The translations under genes and the position numbers were made by a program. The notes under the pieces are model-generated. The model searched no databases, was not told where the DNA came from, and worked only from the letters and a program-made list of their open reading frames with translations. A DNA stretch of 64,000 bases. Source: Burkholderia sp. GAS332 (GTDB taxonomy: Bacteria > Pseudomonadota > Gammaproteobacteria > Burkholderiales > Burkholderiaceae). The stretch is taken from assembly GCA_900142905.1 (NCBI GenBank), contig FSRV01000001.1, positions 3,782,001-3,846,000 on the forward strand, given 5' to 3'. Shown here in pieces: positions 7,777-18,914 of this stretch. Position 1 is the first letter of the stretch; every line of letters begins with the position of its first letter.

Positions 7777-9849
7777 TTATTTGCCGCCGAGCGTTACAAA
7801 CAGGGTCAGGAGCCCCAACATGCCGATAATCATGGCAAACGCGTAGTGGTAGATATAGCCGGATTGGAGGAATCGGATCACGCCGGCAAACCAGCCGATA
7901 AAGCGCGCGCTGCCGTTGACGATGCCGTCGATAACCACGACGTCGCCTTCCTTCCAGAGACCCCGGCCAATTGCCACAGCACCCCGTGCGAACACGACTT
8001 CGTTGATCTTGTCCATGTAGTACTTGTTGTCGAGCAGCGTGTAGATCGGACCGAACGCGCGCTTGATGACAGCCGGCAGATCAGGACGAACCAGGTACAG
8101 GAACCACGCGACCACCACACCCGCGAGTGCCAGCCAGACCGGCAGACCCGAGACGGAATGCAGGCCCATCGACGCCCAGCCCTGGAATTCCTCAGCCATG
8201 TCACGCACCGCAGGATGGTTTTCGCTGACGAAGATCACCTTGTCGAACGCCACACCGTGCTGGAAGAAGTCACCGAACAGCAACGGCCCGATAGCGATCG
8301 CGCCGATCACCACCGACGGAATCGCCAGCAGCACGAGGGGCAACCACACCACCCACGGCGTTTCATGCGGCTCGTGCGCGTGGTCGTCGTGACCATGACC
8401 ATGGCCGTGTGCGTCATGGCCGTGACCGTCGTGCGCATGTGCTGCGGCCTCGATGCCCATCGGCGATTCCGGATGCTTAGGATCGCGGAAACGCTCCTTG
8501 CCGTGGAACACCATGAAGTACATACGGAACGAATACAGCGCAGTAACGAACACGCTCGCCACCACGGCGAAGTACGCGAAACCCGAACCCGGCAGATGCG
8601 AGAACTTCACTGCGTCGATGATCGAGTCTTTCGAGTAGAAGCCCGCGAAAAACGGCGTACCGATCAGCGCCAGCGAACCAACCAGCGACGTGATCCACGT
8701 GATCGGCATGTACTTGCGCAGGCCGCCCATGTTGCGCATGTCCTGATCGTGGTGCATGCCGATGATCACGGAACCCGCGCCGAGGAACAGCAACGCCTTG
8801 AAGAACGCGTGCGTCATCAGGTGGAAGATGGCGACCGAGTAAGCCGATGCGCCGAGTGCGACCGTCATGTAACCGAGCTGCGACAGCGTCGAGTAAGCCA
8901 CCACGCGCTTGATGTCGTTCTGGACGATCCCGAGGAAGCCCATGAACAGTGCCGTGATCGCACCGATCACCATCACGAACGACAGCGCCGTATCCGACAG
9001 TTCGAACAGCGGCGACATACGTGCGACCATGAAGATACCGGCCGTCACCATGGTTGCCGCGTGAATCAGTGCGGAGATCGGCGTCGGACCTTCCATCGAA
9101 TCCGGCAGCCAGACGTGCAGCGGGAACTGCGCCGACTTACCCATCGCGCCGATGAAGAGGCAAATGCAAGCGACCGTCAGCAGACCCCAGTCCGTGCCCG
9201 GGAAGTTCAATGCCGCCAGTTCAGTGCGCTTCGCGAACACGTCGCCGTAGTTCATCGAACCGGCGAAAGCGAACAGCAGGCCGATGCCGAGCAGGAACCC
9301 GAAGTCGCCGATGCGGTTCACGATGAACGCTTTCATGTTCGCGTAGATCGCGCTCTCACGGGTGAAGTAGAAGCCGATCAGCAGGTACGACACCAGACCC
9401 ACCGCTTCCCAGCCGAAGAACAGCTGCAGGAAGTTGTTGCTCATCACGAGCATCAGCATCGAGAAGGTGAACAGCGCGATGTACGAGAAGAAGCGCTGGT
9501 AGCCGTCGTCGTCGGCCATGTAGCCGATCGTGTAGATGTGCACCATGAGCGACACGAAAGTCACCACGCACATCATCAACGCCGTGAGCGAGTCGACCAG
9601 GAAGCCGATCTCGAACTTCGTCTTGCCGATCGCCATCCATTCGTAGACGGTCGCGTTAAAGCTCGCGCCGTCCATCACCTGGAGGAAGACCATGACCGAG
9701 AGGATGAAGGAGACCGCGACGCCGAGGATCGTCACCGTGTGCGCACCGGCGCGCCCTACCGCTTTCCCGAACAGCCCCGCAATCAGGGAGCCGGCCAGCG
9801 GTGCCAGCGGGATCGCCAGCAGCAGGTTTTCATTGAGTGTCGTTGACAT
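7777..9849 (-). CDS. nuoL: NADH-quinone oxidoreductase subunit L
   Basis: A 690-residue subunit, the largest membrane subunit of complex I (ND5 homologue). The antiporter core has FFGWEAVGLVSYLLIGFY and KSAQFPLHVWLPDSMEGPTP; a lateral helix region lies near the C-terminus. Residues about 465-490 form a His/Asp/Gly-rich loop (AHAHDGHGHDAHGHGHGHDD) between membrane segments, a common feature of burkholderial NuoL that might bind metal but has no known role. It starts at ATG 9849, 17 bp after nuoK. Confidence 0.97.
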   Translation of the reverse strand: MSTTLNENLLLAIPLAPLAGSLIAGLFGKAVGRAGAHTVTILGVAVSFILSVMVFLQVMDGASFNATVYEWMAIGKTKFEIGFLVDSLTALMMCVVTFVSLMVHIYTIGYMADDDGYQRFFSYIALFTFSMLMLVMSNNFLQLFFGWEAVGLVSYLLIGFYFTRESAIYANMKAFIVNRIGDFGFLLGIGLLFAFAGSMNYGDVFAKRTELAALNFPGTDWGLLTVACICLFIGAMGKSAQFPLHVWLPDSMEGPTPISALIHAATMVTAGIFMVARMSPLFELSDTALSFVMVIGAITALFMGFLGIVQNDIKRVVAYSTLSQLGYMTVALGASAYSVAIFHLMTHAFFKALLFLGAGSVIIGMHHDQDMRNMGGLRKYMPITWITSLVGSLALIGTPFFAGFYSKDSIIDAVKFSHLPGSGFAYFAVVASVFVTALYSFRMYFMVFHGKERFRDPKHPESPMGIEAAAHAHDGHGHDAHGHGHGHDDHAHEPHETPWVVWLPLVLLAIPSVVIGAIAIGPLLFGDFFQHGVAFDKVIFVSENHPAVRDMAEEFQGWASMGLHSVSGLPVWLALAGVVVAWFLYLVRPDLPAVIKRAFGPIYTLLDNKYYMDKINEVVFARGAVAIGRGLWKEGDVVVIDGIVNGSARFIGWFAGVIRFLQSGYIYHYAFAMIIGMLGLLTLFVTLGGK

Positions 9850-9866
9850 AACCGCTTTACCTGAAA

Positions 9867-10172
9867 TTAACCTTTGAGCTGATCGAGGTCCTCGACATTG
9901 ATCGTGTCGAGGCTACGGAACAGGGTCACCAGAATTGCGAGTCCGATCGCCGCTTCCGCTGCTGCAACCGTCAGCACGAAGAAGACGAAGATCTGACCAT
10001 GCACGTCGCCGAGGTAATGCGAGAACGCGACGAAATTGGTGTTCACCGCCAGCAGCATCAGTTCGATCGCCATCAGGATGATGATGACGTTGCGGCGGTT
10101 CAGGAAAATACCGACGACGCTGATCGCAAACAGGATCGCGCCGAGGACGAGGTAATGAGCAAGGGTCAACAT
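9867..10172 (-). CDS. nuoK: NADH-quinone oxidoreductase subunit K
   Basis: A 101-residue, three-helix membrane subunit (ND4L homologue). It shows [24 protein letters not shown], with the conserved membrane Glu of helix 2, and [17 protein letters not shown], with the second Glu; both belong to the proton path. AGGAG stands ahead of ATG 10172. It sits 20 bp after nuoJ. Confidence 0.96.
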   Translation of the reverse strand: MLTLAHYLVLGAILFAISVVGIFLNRRNVIIILMAIELMLLAVNTNFVAFSHYLGDVHGQIFVFFVLTVAAAEAAIGLAILVTLFRSLDTINVEDLDQLKG

Positions 10173-10192
10173 GATTTTTATCTCCTGTCCGC

Positions 10193-10879
10193 TCAGCTGT
10201 TTTTAGCGGGTGCCGAGTCGGCCGCTGCTGCCGCTGCGGCGGCTTCTTCCGCCGCGACAGTTGCCGCGGTCTTTTCAGATGCCATCTTCACGATGCGCAC
10301 GCGGTCCTGAGCACGCACCTTGACCTGTTCGCTGACGTTCTGGCGCTTGCTGTCTTTCTTGTGACTCGTGGTCAGCGCAATCGCCGCGATGATCGCCACC
10401 AGCAGCACGAGGCCGGCGACTTCGAACGCGAAGATGTAGTCGGTATAGATGACCTTGCCGATGATGCGGGTGTTCGACCAGCCCGCCATCCCGTTGGCCG
10501 CAGACGTGGTGTCGCGCAGCACCGTCGCGGTCGCGCCGTAGCCGTGCCACAAGATCAGCGCGGTCTCGATCACGATGATCGCGCCCACTAGCGTAGCCAT
10601 TGGCACGAAGCGTTTGAAGTCTTTTCGCAGCACGTCCATGTTGATGTCCAGCATCATCACGACGAACAGGAACAGCACCATCACCGCGCCAACGTACACC
10701 AGCACCAGCAGGATCGCGAGGAACTCGGCCTGCAGCAGCATCCAGATCGCGGCTGCATTGAAGAACGCCAGCACCAGAAACAGTGCGGACGAAACCGGGT
10801 TGCGCGAGGTGATCACCTTCAGCCCTGAAACCACCAGGAGCAGCGCGAAGATGTAGAACAGTACGGTCGTGAATTCCAT
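10193..10879 (-). CDS. nuoJ: NADH-quinone oxidoreductase subunit J
   Basis: A 228-residue membrane subunit (ND6 homologue) with five helices in the first 170 residues, including the [20 protein letters not shown] segment (about 58-77) that contains the conserved pi-bulge helix. The last 55 residues are a cytoplasmic basic tail followed by an Ala-rich end ([20 protein letters not shown]), longer than the E. coli protein. It is preceded by the largest spacer in the operon (193 bp). Confidence 0.95.
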   Translation of the reverse strand: MEFTTVLFYIFALLLVVSGLKVITSRNPVSSALFLVLAFFNAAAIWMLLQAEFLAILLVLVYVGAVMVLFLFVVMMLDINMDVLRKDFKRFVPMATLVGAIIVIETALILWHGYGATATVLRDTTSAANGMAGWSNTRIIGKVIYTDYIFAFEVAGLVLLVAIIAAIALTTSHKKDSKRQNVSEQVKVRAQDRVRIVKMASEKTAATVAAEEAAAAAAAADSAPAKNS

Positions 10880-11072
10880 GATTACCGGTTCATCGTTAGG
10901 CCATCGTCAGGCATTGTTCTTTGGCACGTGTGGCGGATAAAAGCGGCCGAAACCGCCAGAACAACCGCACAAGTGCGCCGTGCCGCGGCGGTCAGACCGC
11001 GGCGCTCGGCCCGACAACAGGCCGTGTTACTGCTGCATTTACTGCCGCATTTACCGCTTTAACAGAAGCGCT
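10880..11072. other. Longest internal spacer of the nuo operon (nuoI-nuoJ)
   Basis: The stretch is very GC-rich and contains a dense imperfect palindrome around 10982-11003 (GCGGTC-A-GACCGC core) and a 12-bp tandem repeat next to the nuoI stop. No open frame in it looks real. It may hold an RNA processing site or an internal promoter, but neither can be shown. Confidence 0.5.
11027..11062. repeat. Three tandem 12-bp units between nuoI and nuoJ
   Basis: TTACTGCTGCAT, TTACTGCCGCAT and TTACCGCTTTAA lie end to end. The first two differ by one base; the third is degenerate. They start 11 bp after the nuoI stop, so the array is read in the nuo transcript as an untranslated repeat. Confidence 0.7.
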
Positions 11073-11561
11073 TCAACGATACGGTGCGTCGGCTGCCTTG
11101 TTCGCAGCGATCTCCGCTTCGTAGCGATCGCCCACGGCCAGCAGCATGTCCTTCGTGAAATACAGGTCGCCGCGCTTTTCGCCGTGATATTCGAGAATGT
11201 GCGTCTCGACGATCGAGTCGACCGGGCAGCTCTCTTCGCAGAAACCGCAGAAGATGCACTTGGTCAGGTCGATGTCGTAACGCGTCGTGCGGCGGGTGTT
11301 ATCCGCACGGGTTTCCGATTCGATCGTGATGGCGAGCGCCGGGCACACCGCTTCGCACAGCTTGCACGCGATGCAGCGCTCTTCGCCGTTTTCATAGCGG
11401 CGCAGCGCATGCAGGCCGCGGAAACGCGGCGAAATCGGGGTCTTCTCTTCCGGAAACTGCACCGTGATCTTGCGCTGGAACGTATAACGTCCGGTCAGCG
11501 CGAGGCCTTTGAGCAGCTCCGTCAGGAAGAAGGTCTTGAAAAAGTTTTGGATTGCGGTCAT
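11073..11561 (-). CDS. nuoI: NADH-quinone oxidoreductase subunit I
   Basis: A 162-residue ferredoxin-like subunit with two 4Fe-4S motifs, [12 protein letters not shown] (about 68-79) and [12 protein letters not shown] (about 107-118), carrying clusters N6a and N6b. These pass electrons from NuoG to NuoB on the peripheral arm. The N-terminal amphipathic region ([20 protein letters not shown]) anchors it at the membrane. It starts 15 bp after nuoH. Confidence 0.97.
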   Translation of the reverse strand: MTAIQNFFKTFFLTELLKGLALTGRYTFQRKITVQFPEEKTPISPRFRGLHALRRYENGEERCIACKLCEAVCPALAITIESETRADNTRRTTRYDIDLTKCIFCGFCEESCPVDSIVETHILEYHGEKRGDLYFTKDMLLAVGDRYEAEIAANKAADAPYR

Positions 11562-11576
11562 GGGTTCATCCGCCCT

Positions 11577-12641
11577 TTATTTCCAGATATTCAACGGCGA
11601 CATGATCCAGAAGCCGACCACGATGAGCCACACCACGCAAACCGGAATGAAAATCTTCCAGCCCAGACGCATGATCTGGTCATAGCGATAGCGCGGGAAC
11701 GTAGCACGCGCCCAGATGAATACCGAGAGAAGCAAGAAAACCTTGGCGACGAGCCAAACGATGCCCGGGACAAACGACAGGAAGCCGAACGGTGCGCTCC
11801 AGCCGCCGAGGAACAGTGTTGCAGCCAATGCCGAGATCACGATCATGTTGATGTACTCGGCGAGGAAGAACAGCGCAAACGCCATCCCCGAGTAATCGAT
11901 CATGTGGCCCGCGACGATTTCCGACTCACCTTCCACCACGTCGAACGGGTGACGGTTCGTTTCGGCGATGCCCGAGATGAAGTACACGACGAACATCGGC
12001 AAGAGCGGCAGCCAGTTCCACGACAGGAAGTTCAAGCCGTAGCCGGCGAAAATGCCGCGCTCTTGTGAGGTCACGATGTCCGACAGATTCAGGCTGCCCG
12101 AGGTCATCAGCACGACGACGAGAGCAAAGCCCATCGAAATTTCGTACGAGACCATTTGAGCGGCCGCGCGCATGGCACCGAGGAACGCGTACTTCGAGTT
12201 CGACGCCCAGCCGGCCAGGATCACGCCGTACACGCCGACTGACGAAATCGCGATCGCATACAAGAGACCCGCGTTGATGTCGCCGAGCACCGCGCCAGCC
12301 TGGAACGGGATCACCGCCCAGACCGCGAAGGCCGGCACCACCACCATGATCGGCGCGATCATGTAGATCCAGCGGCTCGCCTGGGCCGGCTGAATCACTT
12401 CTTTCAGCAACAGCTTCAGCACGTCGGCGATCGGCTGCAGCAAACCTGCAGGGCCCACGCGGTTCGGGCCGAGACGCACGTGCATCCAGCCGATCAGCTT
12501 ACGCTCCCAGAGAATCAGGTAAGCCACGCACAGCAGGATCACGACGGCCACCACCAGGATGCGCACCAGTGCCCACACCGTAGGCCATGCCACACCGAGA
12601 AGCTCGGTGCCGCCCGAGTTGATCGTATCGAACAAGCTCAT
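11577..12641 (-). CDS. nuoH: NADH-quinone oxidoreductase subunit H
   Basis: A 354-residue subunit (ND1 homologue) with eight or nine helices that forms the quinone entry channel. The diagnostic segments are [20 protein letters not shown] (about 51-70) and the cytoplasmic loop [19 protein letters not shown], whose acidic residues line the proton input path. ATG 12641 directly abuts the nuoG stop (TAA at 12644-12642), so the two genes are translationally close-coupled. Confidence 0.97.
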   Translation of the reverse strand: MSLFDTINSGGTELLGVAWPTVWALVRILVVAVVILLCVAYLILWERKLIGWMHVRLGPNRVGPAGLLQPIADVLKLLLKEVIQPAQASRWIYMIAPIMVVVPAFAVWAVIPFQAGAVLGDINAGLLYAIAISSVGVYGVILAGWASNSKYAFLGAMRAAAQMVSYEISMGFALVVVLMTSGSLNLSDIVTSQERGIFAGYGLNFLSWNWLPLLPMFVVYFISGIAETNRHPFDVVEGESEIVAGHMIDYSGMAFALFFLAEYINMIVISALAATLFLGGWSAPFGFLSFVPGIVWLVAKVFLLLSVFIWARATFPRYRYDQIMRLGWKIFIPVCVVWLIVVGFWIMSPLNIWK

Positions 12642-14975
12642 TTACGCCTTCTCCACCACCAGTTCACCGAACAGGCTGCCCAGCGCTGCACCGGCAGGCG
12701 TAGCCGCCGATACGCGGACGACCGTCTCCGCAAGATTCGCGTCGCGCACGGCCGGCAACTGCACCGATTGCTCGCCCTGGCGCACGCGCACTGCGTCGCC
12801 TTCCTTCAAACCCAGTTTGTCGAACAGCACAGCCGGCAGTCCGGCCGAATTCGCTGCGCGCGCCGCTGCCGTCAGATGCAGCGACTCCGCGCGACGCACC
12901 AGCGCGTCAGCATGATAGATCGGCACGTCGGCGATACGCTCGAATTTGCCTTCCGCTGCCTTCGCCGCCTTGCCGCGTGCAACCGTGACACCCGTCTTGT
13001 TCGACAGACGCGACTTGATCTCGCCATCGCCGAGGGCTGCCGTGCGCACTTCTTCCGACGTGTCGAATTCGAAGCCCGGCACACCCAGCAGGCTGCCCAA
13101 CACACGCAAAACTTTCCATGCCGGACGCGTGTCGCCGAGCGGGCGCACGACGCCGTTGAACGTCTGCACAGTACCTTCGGCATTGACGAACGTGCCGGCC
13201 GTTTCCGTGAACGGTGCGATCGGCAGCAGGACGTCAGCGTATTCAGCGCCCATCTGGAACGGCGACATCACGACGACCATTTCAGCCTGCTTCAGCGCGG
13301 CCAAAGCCTGCGCCGGATTGGCCGTGTCGAATTCCGGTTCGACGTTCAGCAACACATAACCCTTGCGCGGTTGCTCGAACACTTCGCGAGCGTTCAAACC
13401 ACCCTCGCCCGGCAACGCGTTCACGAGATGCGCGCCAACCGTGTTGGCGGCTTCCGTCAGGAAACCCAGCGTCGCGCCGGTCGCGTCCGCGATCCATTGC
13501 GCCGCAGCGTGAATCGCGGCGAAGTCCGGATGACGCACCGCGCCGTTGCCGAGCAGCACCACGCGGTGTTCGCCGGTGGCGAGCGACTTCGCGACTTGTT
13601 TGTTGCCGTCCGTCGGTTGCGTGCCGGCGAAGGCTTCCGGCAGTGCCACGCCGTTTGCTTCCGAGACCGCGCCGGCGATGCCGGCCAGTGCGTCGAGCCA
13701 TGCCGACGGCGCAGCAACGACACGTTGCGCTTGCGGGATCATCGCGTCGTCATTGGTGGCTTGCACGAGCGTGAGCTTCGTGCCGCTCTTGGCGGCTTGA
13801 CGCAGACGCGCGGCGAACAGCGGATGATCGCGGCGCAGATCCGAACCGATCACGAGCGCCGAATCCACGTTCGACAGATCGGCGATCGTCGTGCCGAGCC
13901 ACGGCGCACCGTTGACGGGCGCGGAGAAATCCGACTGACGCAGACGGAAGTCGACGTTAGGCGTACCGACCGCTTGCGCCAACTGCTTCAACAGGAACAG
14001 CTCTTCGACGGTGCTATGGGCGCTACCGAGAACGGCCAACGCGTTCGCGCCGTGGTCGCCCTTGATACCCTTCAGACCCTTGACCACATATTCGAGCGCG
14101 GATTGCCAGTCGGTCTCGACCCACTTGCCGCCTTGCTTGAGCATCGGCTGCGTGAGACGTTCCGGGCTATTCAGGGCTTCGTACGAGAAGCGGTCCTTGT
14201 CCGAAATCCAGCATTCGTTGATGGACTCGTTTTCGAACGGCAGAACGCGCATCACGCGGTTGTTCTTGACCTGCACCACCAGGTTCGCGCCGACGGAATC
14301 GTGCGGGCTCACCGACTTGCGGCGCGACAATTCCCACGTGCGGGCACTGTAACGGAACGGCTTGCTGGTCAATGCGCCGACCGGGCACAGATCGATCATG
14401 TTGCCCGACAGTTCGGAGTCGACCGTCTTGCCGACGAACGACGTGATTTCCGAATGTTCGCCGCGGCCCAGCATGCCGAGTTCCATCACGCCGGCCACTT
14501 CCTGGCCGAAGCGGACGCAACGCGTGCAGTGAATGCAACGCGACATTTCTTCCATCGAGATCAGCGGGCCGACGTTCTTGTGGAACACGACGCGCTTTTC
14601 TTCGCTATAGCGCGATGCCGACTTGCCGTAGCCCACGGCCAGATCCTGCAACTGACACTCACCGCCCTGATCGCAGATCGGGCAATCCAGCGGGTGGTTG
14701 ATCAGCAGGAATTCCATCACGGCTTGCTGGCCCTTCACCGCTTTGTCGGACTTGGTGCGCACGATCATGCCCGCCGACACCGGCGTGGCGCATGCAGGCA
14801 CGGCCTTCGGCATCTTTTCGACATCGACCAGACACATCCGGCAGTTGGCCGCAATCGACAGCTTCTTGTGATAGCAGAAGTGAGGAATGTACGTGTCGAC
14901 CTGTTGCGCAGCCTGGATCACCATGCTGCCTTCAGGCACCTCTACTTTCTTGCCGTCTATTTCAAGTTCAACCAT
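12642..14975 (-). CDS. nuoG: NADH-quinone oxidoreductase subunit G
   Basis: A 777-residue iron-sulphur subunit. The N-terminal 2Fe-2S domain has HFCYHKKLSIAANCRMC (about 33-49) and the closing PACATPV Cys; the His-ligated cluster is in HPLDCPICDQGGECQLQD; a further 4Fe-4S motif is CIHCTRCVRF. The rest is a molybdopterin-oxidoreductase-like domain without its own catalysis. I chose ATG 14975 (MVELEIDGKK), as in relatives; a TTG three codons upstream is the alternative and has a Shine-Dalgarno closer than normal. Confidence 0.95.
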   Translation of the reverse strand: MVELEIDGKKVEVPEGSMVIQAAQQVDTYIPHFCYHKKLSIAANCRMCLVDVEKMPKAVPACATPVSAGMIVRTKSDKAVKGQQAVMEFLLINHPLDCPICDQGGECQLQDLAVGYGKSASRYSEEKRVVFHKNVGPLISMEEMSRCIHCTRCVRFGQEVAGVMELGMLGRGEHSEITSFVGKTVDSELSGNMIDLCPVGALTSKPFRYSARTWELSRRKSVSPHDSVGANLVVQVKNNRVMRVLPFENESINECWISDKDRFSYEALNSPERLTQPMLKQGGKWVETDWQSALEYVVKGLKGIKGDHGANALAVLGSAHSTVEELFLLKQLAQAVGTPNVDFRLRQSDFSAPVNGAPWLGTTIADLSNVDSALVIGSDLRRDHPLFAARLRQAAKSGTKLTLVQATNDDAMIPQAQRVVAAPSAWLDALAGIAGAVSEANGVALPEAFAGTQPTDGNKQVAKSLATGEHRVVLLGNGAVRHPDFAAIHAAAQWIADATGATLGFLTEAANTVGAHLVNALPGEGGLNAREVFEQPRKGYVLLNVEPEFDTANPAQALAALKQAEMVVVMSPFQMGAEYADVLLPIAPFTETAGTFVNAEGTVQTFNGVVRPLGDTRPAWKVLRVLGSLLGVPGFEFDTSEEVRTAALGDGEIKSRLSNKTGVTVARGKAAKAAEGKFERIADVPIYHADALVRRAESLHLTAAARAANSAGLPAVLFDKLGLKEGDAVRVRQGEQSVQLPAVRDANLAETVVRVSAATPAGAALGSLFGELVVEKA

Positions 14976-15085
14976 GATGGTCAATCTTCCTTAACCTGTT
15001 ACCGCTCAATCGTTCGCCCTGTTCATCGCCCGTTTCAGGCGATGAATCCCGCGGTTGACGTGTTCTGGTGCGCTATCTAGCTTAC

Positions 15086-16414
15086 TTAGGCAGCCACTGT
15101 TTCTGACGCCGCCGCCGCACCGGCGTGACCGCCGACGAGGCAATGCTTGTGGGCGACGTGATATTCGAATTCGTCCCAGTAGTGCTTGAGCATGCCGCGA
15201 ACCGGCATGGCCGCTGCATCGCCAAGCGCGCAAATCGTGCGACCCATGATGTTTTCAGCAACCGAGTTCAGCAGATCCAGATCTTCCGGACGGCCTTGCC
15301 CGTGTTCGATACGATGCACGACGCGATAGAGCCAGCCGGTGCCTTCGCGGCACGGCGTGCACTGACCGCACGACTCTTCGTAATAGAAATACGACAGACG
15401 CAACAGCGAGCGCACCATGCAACGCGTCTCGTCCATCACGATGACGGCGCCGGAGCCGAGCATCGAACCAGCCTTGGCGATCGCGTCGTAGTCCATGTCG
15501 GTCTGCATCATGATGTCGCCCGGGATCACCGGCGCCGACGAGCCGCCAGGAATCACGGCCTTGATCTTCTTGCCGCCGCGCATGCCGCCGGCGAGTTCCA
15601 TCAGCGTCGCGAACGGCGTGCCGAGCGGAACTTCATAGTTGCCCGGACGCTCCACGTCGCCCGCCACCGAGAAAATCTTCGTGCCGCCGTTGTTCGGCTT
15701 GCCGATCTCGAGGTAATTCTGCGGACCGATCGCGAGCAGGAACGGCACGGCCGCGAACGTCTCGGTGTTGTTGATCGTGGTCGGCTTGCCGTACACGCCG
15801 AAGCTCGCCGGGAACGGCGGCTTGAAGCGCGGCTGACCTTTCTTGCCTTCGAGCGATTCAAGCAACGCGGTCTCTTCGCCGCAGATGTAGGCGCCGTAAC
15901 CGTGGTGCGCATGCAGTTCGAACGAGAAGCCCGAACCCATGATGTTGTCGCCGAGGAACCCTGCGCGGCGCGCTTCTTCCAAGGCTTGTTCAAAGCGCTT
16001 GTAGACTTCCCAGATTTCGCCGTGGATATAGTTGTAGCCGACCGTGATGCCCATCGCATATGCGCCGATGGCCATGCCTTCAATCAGCGAGTGCGGATTG
16101 AAACGCAGGATGTCGCGATCTTTGAACGTGCCCGGTTCGCCTTCGTCCGAATTGCAGACGAGGTACTTCTGCCCAGGGAACTGACGCGGCATGAAGCTCC
16201 ACTTCAGACCGGTCGGGAAACCCGCACCGCCTCGGCCACGCAGACCCGACGCCTTGACGTCGGCGATCACCTGTTCGGGCGGAATCTTTTCTTCCAGAAT
16301 ACGGCGCAGCTGGGCGTAACCGCCGCGCGCCACATAGTCTTCGAGATGCCAGTTTTCGCCGTTCAGGCCGGCAAGAATCAGCGGTTTGATGTGACGATCG
16401 TGTAAAGACGTCAT
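15086..16414 (-). CDS. nuoF: NADH-quinone oxidoreductase subunit F
   Basis: A 442-residue flavoprotein that oxidises NADH with FMN. The NADH/FMN-binding glycine motif [13 protein letters not shown] lies near 63-75, and the 4Fe-4S (N3) motif [10 protein letters not shown] is near 353-362. I used ATG 16414 ([11 protein letters not shown]); it overlaps the nuoE stop by 4 bp (ATGA), which decides the start over a longer upstream frame. The C-terminal tail is Ala-rich ([15 protein letters not shown]). Confidence 0.97.
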   Translation of the reverse strand: MTSLHDRHIKPLILAGLNGENWHLEDYVARGGYAQLRRILEEKIPPEQVIADVKASGLRGRGGAGFPTGLKWSFMPRQFPGQKYLVCNSDEGEPGTFKDRDILRFNPHSLIEGMAIGAYAMGITVGYNYIHGEIWEVYKRFEQALEEARRAGFLGDNIMGSGFSFELHAHHGYGAYICGEETALLESLEGKKGQPRFKPPFPASFGVYGKPTTINNTETFAAVPFLLAIGPQNYLEIGKPNNGGTKIFSVAGDVERPGNYEVPLGTPFATLMELAGGMRGGKKIKAVIPGGSSAPVIPGDIMMQTDMDYDAIAKAGSMLGSGAVIVMDETRCMVRSLLRLSYFYYEESCGQCTPCREGTGWLYRVVHRIEHGQGRPEDLDLLNSVAENIMGRTICALGDAAAMPVRGMLKHYWDEFEYHVAHKHCLVGGHAGAAAASETVAA

Positions 16415-16896
16415 TTCGAAAGTTCCTCGAGCAGCTGGTCGATCTTCGCGCGGCTCATGAAGCTGCACATGCGATGGTTGTTCACCAGCATCACCGGCGC
16501 ATCGCCGCACGAGCCCATGCACTCACCTTCTTTCAAGGTGAACTTGCCGTCAGCCGTGGTTTCGCCGAAGTCGATGCCGAGCTTCTGCTTCAGATATTCA
16601 GCGGCGCTGTCGGCGCCACCGTCCGGGCCGAGCTGGCACGGCAGATTCGTGCAGAGCGTGATCTTGTACTTGCCGACCGGCGAGGTCTCGTACATCGTGT
16701 AGAAGGTAGCCACCTCCTGCACGGCGACCGCCGGCATGCCGAGATAGTCCGCAACGAACTGCATGAGTTCGGGCGACAGCCAACCATGCTCTTCCTGAGC
16801 AGTGGTCAACGCCGACATCACGGCGGACTGTTTCTGATCGGCGGGATACTTCGCGATCGCACGATCGATTTCTTTCAGGCCTTCAGCTGAGATCAT
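16411..16896 (-). CDS. nuoE: NADH-quinone oxidoreductase subunit E
   Basis: A 161-residue thioredoxin-like 2Fe-2S (N1a) subunit that pairs with NuoF in the NADH dehydrogenase module. The cluster ligands are in CTNLPCQLG and [12 protein letters not shown] chose ATG 16896 ([21 protein letters not shown]) by family length. A TTG seven codons upstream has a purine-rich GGTAGGAA that is too close to it, so the start is not settled by the ribosome site. Its stop overlaps nuoF. Confidence 0.95.
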   Translation of the reverse strand: MISAEGLKEIDRAIAKYPADQKQSAVMSALTTAQEEHGWLSPELMQFVADYLGMPAVAVQEVATFYTMYETSPVGKYKITLCTNLPCQLGPDGGADSAAEYLKQKLGIDFGETTADGKFTLKEGECMGSCGDAPVMLVNNHRMCSFMSRAKIDQLLEELSK

Positions 16897-17027
16897 TTTC
16901 AGACACGACTCTTTCAATTCCTACCGAACGAAAACCCGTCGCTCACATCATGCTGCGACAGACCCGGCGTTCCTTTTCTTGACGCGCGCTTCGGTGCAAT
17001 CTGAAGATGCGCGCCGATGAATACGTC

Positions 17028-18281
17028 CTAGCGATCCACTTCGCCGAACACGATGTCCTGCGTACCGATGATCGTCACAGCGTCGGCGATCATGTGACCG
17101 CGCGCCATTTCATCGAGCGTGGACAGGTGCGCATAGCCCGGCGCGCGAATCTTCAGGCGATACGGCTTGTTCGCGCCGTCCGAGATCAGGTAGATACCGA
17201 ACTCGCCCTTCGGATGTTCGACGGCCGCATACGCTTCGCCTTCCGGTACGTGGAAGCCTTCCGAGAAGAGCTTGAAGTGGTGAATCAGCTCTTCCATGTT
17301 CGACTTCATACCAACCCGCGACGGCGGCGCAACCTTGTGATTGTCGACCATCACCGGACCCGGATTCTTACGCAGCCACTCAATGCACTGTTTCACAATT
17401 CGCGTGGACTGACGCATTTCTTCGACGCGAACCAGATATCGGTCATAACAGTCGCCGTTAACGCCGACCGGAATGTCGAAATCCATCTTGTCGTAGACTT
17501 CGTACGGCTGTTTCTTGCGCAGATCCCACTCGATACCCGAGCCACGCAACATCGCGCCGGTCATACCGAGGTTCAGCGCGCGTTCCGGGCTAACCACACC
17601 GATACCGACCAGACGTTGCTTCCAGATCCGGTTGTCGGTGAGCAGCGTTTCGTATTCGTCAACGCACTTGGGGAAACGCGTAAAGAAATCGTCGATGAAG
17701 TCGAGCAGCGAACCTTGACGGTTCTCGTTCATCCTCGACAACGCCTTCGCATTGCGGATCTTCGACGCTTTGTATTGCGGCATTGCGTCAGGCAGATCGC
17801 GGTACACGCCACCCGGACGGTAGTAAGCGGCGTGCATCCGCGCACCGGACACCGCCTCGTACACGTCCATCAGGTCTTCGCGCTCACGGAACGCATACAG
17901 GAACACCGCCATCGCGCCGACGTCGAGCGCGTGTGCGCCAATCCACATCAGGTGGTTCAGCACCCGCGTGACTTCGTCGAACATCACGCGGATGTACTGC
18001 GCGCGAATCGGCACTTCGATGCCGAGCAGCTTTTCAATCGCCATCACGTAGCCGTGCTCATTGACCATCATCGACACATAGTCGAGGCGGTCCATGTACG
18101 GTACGGACTGGATGAAGGTTTTGGTTTCCGCGAGCTTTTCCGTCGCGCGATGCAGGAGGCCGATGTGCGGATCGGCGCGCTGAATGACTTCGCCGTCGAG
18201 TTCGAGCACGAGGCGCAGCACACCGTGCGCGGCCGGGTGCTGAGGACCGAAGTTGAGCGTGTAGTTCTTGATCTCTGCCAT
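17028..18281 (-). CDS. nuoD: NADH-quinone oxidoreductase subunit D
   Basis: A 417-residue 49-kDa-type subunit, related to the large subunit of NiFe hydrogenases, that forms the quinone pocket with NuoB. Marker segments are [22 protein letters not shown] (about 10-31, containing the quinone-head His) and [14 protein letters not shown]. It begins 9 bp after nuoC and is followed by a 131-bp spacer before nuoE. Confidence 0.97.
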   Translation of the reverse strand: MAEIKNYTLNFGPQHPAAHGVLRLVLELDGEVIQRADPHIGLLHRATEKLAETKTFIQSVPYMDRLDYVSMMVNEHGYVMAIEKLLGIEVPIRAQYIRVMFDEVTRVLNHLMWIGAHALDVGAMAVFLYAFREREDLMDVYEAVSGARMHAAYYRPGGVYRDLPDAMPQYKASKIRNAKALSRMNENRQGSLLDFIDDFFTRFPKCVDEYETLLTDNRIWKQRLVGIGVVSPERALNLGMTGAMLRGSGIEWDLRKKQPYEVYDKMDFDIPVGVNGDCYDRYLVRVEEMRQSTRIVKQCIEWLRKNPGPVMVDNHKVAPPSRVGMKSNMEELIHHFKLFSEGFHVPEGEAYAAVEHPKGEFGIYLISDGANKPYRLKIRAPGYAHLSTLDEMARGHMIADAVTIIGTQDIVFGEVDR

Positions 18282-18290
18282 GGCGTTCTC

Positions 18291-18893
18291 TTAGTGTTTC
18301 AGACCGCCATAGCGATCCTCGCGGATCACGCGCGGCGTGATTTCCCGCGGCTCGATCGTCACAGGCTGATAGACGACGCGCTTCTCTTCCGGGTCGTAAC
18401 GCATTTCGACGTAGCCGGAGACAGGGAAATCTTTACGGAACGGGTGACCAATGAAACCGTAGTCGGTCAGGATGCGGCGCAGGTCCGGATGACCCTCGAA
18501 GACGATGCCGTACAGGTCGAATGCTTCGCGCTCGTACCAGTTGGCCGAACTCCAGATATCGACGACTGATGCGACGATCGGCACTTCGTCGTCGGGTGCG
18601 AACACACGCAGACGCAGACGCCAGTTGTTCTGCACCGACAACAAATGCAGAACGGCCGCGAAACGCGGACCGTCGTATGCGCCATCGCCGTAGGTCTGAT
18701 AGTCGACGCCGCACAGATCCATCAGCTGCTCGAAACCGAGCGAGCGGTCGTCGCGCAGACGCGTTGCCACGTGGATGTAGTCGCTCGCCTTCACGACGAT
18801 CGTCAACTCACCGATTGCCTCGGTGGTGCTCAGCAGGAGGCCGCCAAAGGCCGCCTCGAGGTTCGCTTTCAGGGTCTCGAGTTTGCTTGCCAT
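18291..18893 (-). CDS. nuoC: NADH-quinone oxidoreductase subunit C
   Basis: A 200-residue 30-kDa-type subunit, separate from NuoD (fused in E. coli). The signature [20 protein letters not shown] lies at about 121-140, followed by GHPFRKDFP. It is part of the connecting fragment between the NADH module and the membrane arm. It lies 21 bp after nuoB. Confidence 0.97.
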   Translation of the reverse strand: MASKLETLKANLEAAFGGLLLSTTEAIGELTIVVKASDYIHVATRLRDDRSLGFEQLMDLCGVDYQTYGDGAYDGPRFAAVLHLLSVQNNWRLRLRVFAPDDEVPIVASVVDIWSSANWYEREAFDLYGIVFEGHPDLRRILTDYGFIGHPFRKDFPVSGYVEMRYDPEEKRVVYQPVTIEPREITPRVIREDRYGGLKH

Positions 18894-18914
18894 ATTGTGG
18901 GGGAGGCGTTGGCC

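Noticed and set aside
8380..8460. His/Gly/Asp-rich repeat in nuoL as a frameshift or insertion
   Set aside because: The frame is intact and the His-rich loop is usual for NuoL in this group; it is not a foreign insertion.
7765..9846. Plus-strand open frame of 693 codons opposite nuoL
   Set aside because: Its His/Arg/Glu-rich composition, with no fold or ribosome site, is what the complement of a high-GC gene produces; nuoL is certain.
12480..15080. Plus-strand open frame of 866 codons opposite nuoH/nuoG
   Set aside because: Same cause: antisense of two certain genes, crossing their junction, with no recognisable domain.
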